NCBI GenBank assembly: GCA_011391835.1
Contig: JAABPS010000115.1
Span: 1-8,231, forward strand
DNA length: 8,231 nucleotides
From: Desulfobacteraceae bacterium
GTDB taxonomy: Bacteria; Desulfobacterota; Desulfobacteria; Desulfobacterales; JAABPS01
Direction: 5' to 3'
Part shown: one piece after another, positions 7,261 to 8,231 of the stretch
Numbering within the stretch: the first letter of the stretch is position 1
How the letters are laid out: each line of letters begins with the position of its first letter
Made by a program: the position numbers and the translations under genes
Notes under the pieces: model-generated
Database searches by the model: none
Seen by the model: only the letters and a program-made list of their open reading frames with translations
What the model was told of the DNA's origin: nothing

Positions 7261-7324
7261 GAAAAAATATACTCAAGTAAAAGGGCCATGATAGGGTGAG
7301 AAAATTCACCTGGGAAAATACAGC
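7261..7324 (+). repeat. 64-bp direct repeat, right copy
   Basis: Exact copy of 6301-6364. Here the first 23-31 bases, which form the hepT 3' end in the left copy, stand alone behind an unrelated 51-bp spacer (7210-7260). They are therefore a displaced fragment. The two copies enclose 896 bp holding tail 1 and the second NTase module. Confidence 0.97.
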
Positions 7325-7364
7325 AATAACTACGTTAAAAATCTACCAAAAATTATTCAGTTAA
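7284..7364 (+). pseudogene. Orphan glycosyltransferase C-terminal tail 2
   Basis: The frame reads GHDRVRKFTWENTAITTLKI, then YQKLFS and a stop at 7362-7364. Its first 41 bases are identical to tail 1 (inside the 64-bp repeat). After that it diverges (AITTLKIYQKLFS against ALNTLKIYKEVCA) yet stays recognisable as a GT4 end, so it stems from a different paralogue. No glycosyltransferase body precedes it: an in-frame TAA at 7278-7280 closes the frame. Confidence 0.87.
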
Positions 7365-7652
7365 AGTCATATTCGAATTTGTGCCCCTACCCCGCTCAAC
7401 GACTGGGATATTCGTCAAGAGTTTATTGTTTCCGGAATTCGAACAACAACTAAAAATATTGATAATACAAACACTTGAACCCTTTCAAACCTGAACCCCA
7501 GGACCCTTTCTCCCATCTAATTGGGATAAGAGCCTAATCTAAAAACTTTTAATTGACTTATCTGATCAATTATCATAAAAATAACGGTAAGTTATATTAA
7601 TATTATCCTATAACCAAATAAAGATCAAAAGTGTAAAATATAACCTTAACCC
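7365..7652. other. Noncoding spacer upstream of the third NTase module
   Basis: A stretch of 288 bp with no credible coding frame. The first half has mixed composition with short palindromes (ATTCGAAT near 7373, TTCCGGAA near 7430) and a small hairpin TCCCA/TGGGA (7511-7515 with 7522-7526) that is too weak to call a terminator. The second half is strongly A+T-rich and holds the likely promoter of the next gene. Confidence 0.5.
7553..7581 (+). promoter_or_regulatory. Candidate sigma70-type promoter with overlapping dyad
   Basis: TTGACT (7553-7558) is a close -35 match, and TAAAAA (7576-7581) follows at 17 bp as a poor to fair -10. An inverted repeat AATTGA-N9-TCAATT (7551-7571) overlaps the -35, the place an autoregulating repressor would bind. 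It lies about 70-100 bp before the third NTase gene. No biochemical support; the region is A+T-rich, so chance matches are possible. Confidence 0.35.
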
Positions 7653-8210
7653 ATGATGAATCCAATAATCAAAGCATTAGCAGATATTACTTCCCTGCTT
7701 GATAGTTTGGAAATCCCTTATATGGTTTTCGGTGGAATAGCGAACAGCTTATATGGTAACCCAAGACAAACATTTGATATTGATATTAAGTTCTTTTTAA
7801 AATCAGAAAAAGAGTTGAAACCGTTTATTGAGCATTTATCAAAAGCCGGGAAAATTATTCCTGCCAACCCCGAAGCATTTATCAAAGATACAAATGTTAT
7901 ACCTGTTGATATTCATGATGTTCGAATAGACCTTGTATTCGCAGAATTACCTTTTGAAAAAGAGGCTATCCAAAGAAGTAAGATAATGACCTTCTTTGAT
8001 GTGAATATCAAAACGTGTACCCCTGAAGATCTGGTCATTCAAAAAGTCATTTCAACCCGGGAGAAAGACTTGGCAGATATTAACTACATAATAGAAAATA
8101 TGCGAAATGAACTGGATTGGAATTACATGCTTAAGCATTGTAAAGATCTTTCCGTATTTTTAGATACACCAGAAATTTACGATAAGGTAAAAAGCCTTCA
8201 AAATGGATAA
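7653..8210 (+). CDS. AbiEii-like nucleotidyltransferase, module 3
   Basis: A 185-residue protein with the full NTase signature: YMVFGGIANSLYGNPRQTFD followed by IDIKFF, giving G27-G28, R38, T40 and the D42-x-D44 metal-binding pair. D93 in VRIDLVFAELPF is the likely third catalytic carboxylate. The C-terminal half has TPEDLVIQK (123-131) and REKDLADINYII (136-147), the elements of AbiEii/AbiGii-type nucleotidyltransferases. Such proteins use NTPs to modify RNA or protein and often act as the toxic half of an abortive-infection or toxin-antitoxin pair, although other members are housekeeping. Two adjacent ATGs (7653, 7656) could both serve; no Shine-Dalgarno is evident. The stop overlaps the start of a following gene by 8 bp, mirroring module 2. 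It has its own A+T-rich upstream region with a candidate promoter, so it is likely transcribed apart from hepT. Confidence 0.82.
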   Translation: MMNPIIKALADITSLLDSLEIPYMVFGGIANSLYGNPRQTFDIDIKFFLKSEKELKPFIEHLSKAGKIIPANPEAFIKDTNVIPVDIHDVRIDLVFAELPFEKEAIQRSKIMTFFDVNIKTCTPEDLVIQKVISTREKDLADINYIIENMRNELDWNYMLKHCKDLSVFLDTPEIYDKVKSLQNG

Positions 8211-8231
8211 TAAATATATAATGCTTCGCAA
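8203..8231 (+). CDS. Start of the module 3 partner gene (cut by window edge)
   Basis: ATG at 8203 overlaps the end of the third NTase by 8 bp and reads MDNKYIMLR to the window edge. The overlap geometry and the MDN- start match the small gene behind the second NTase (MDND-, 11-bp overlap), which is the main reason to annotate so short a piece. A function cannot be read from nine codons. Confidence 0.42.

Noticed and set aside
6301..7324. 64-bp repeat as the target-site duplication or terminal repeat of a transposon
   Set aside because: No transposase or integrase lies between the copies, the repeat is direct rather than inverted, and 64 bp is far longer than usual target duplications. Recombination between tails explains it better.
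6301..7364. CRISPR array from spaced direct repeats
   Set aside because: There are only two exact copies 960 bp apart with genes between them; no short regular spacing and no cas genes.
7511..7526. Hairpin TCCCA/TGGGA as a terminator
   Set aside because: Only five base pairs and no following run of T; too weak to call.

Overview
The window is a piece of a bacterial cell-surface polysaccharide locus whose right-hand part is an accessory stretch of nucleotidyltransferase-fold (NTase) modules of toxin-antitoxin type. Moderate-to-low G+C, a Wzx-type flippase next to several family-4 glycosyltransferases (GT4), and a HepT/MntA module fit a Gram-negative environmental bacterium. A Desulfobacterota-like or similar anaerobe would be my guess, but nothing here fixes the taxon: there is no rRNA, tRNA or diagnostic housekeeping gene.

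Left part, minus strand (1-3028): three genes in one direction, transcribed right to left. They are a GT4 (1739-3028), a polytopic oligosaccharide flippase (224-1675, GTG start) and the first 69 codons of another glycosyltransferase that leaves the window (1-207). Gaps of 63 and 16 bp suggest an operon. Together they would assemble an oligosaccharide on a lipid carrier at the inner face of the membrane and flip it across.

Centre, plus strand (3189-5432): a divergent 160-bp gap precedes a 747-residue protein made of two complete, closely similar GT4 units in tandem. They are offset by exactly 379 residues (1137 bp) with no net indel, and both keep the E-x7-E motif.

Right part, plus strand (5462-8231): three two-gene NTase modules in a row: (i) mntA-hepT, a type VII toxin-antitoxin pair with intact GS-x10-DxD and R-x4-H-x-Y motifs; (ii) a 170-aa NTase overlapping a 66-aa partner; (iii) a 185-aa AbiEii-like NTase overlapping the start of a further gene cut by the window edge. 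Each module is immediately preceded by a glycosyltransferase C-terminus. The first is the real end of the tandem GT gene. The other two are orphan 27-codon tails (6324-6404 and 7284-7364) with no gene body. A perfect 64-bp direct repeat (6301-6364 = 7261-7324) spans the hepT 3' end and the start of the tail, and bounds module (ii).

The most noteworthy points are the tail-module-tail-module-tail-module layout, the 64-bp repeat, and the intragenic GT duplication. All are consistent with recombination within a once larger array of GT paralogues carrying small TA-like cassettes. The mechanism is inference; the repeats and motifs are read directly from the sequence.
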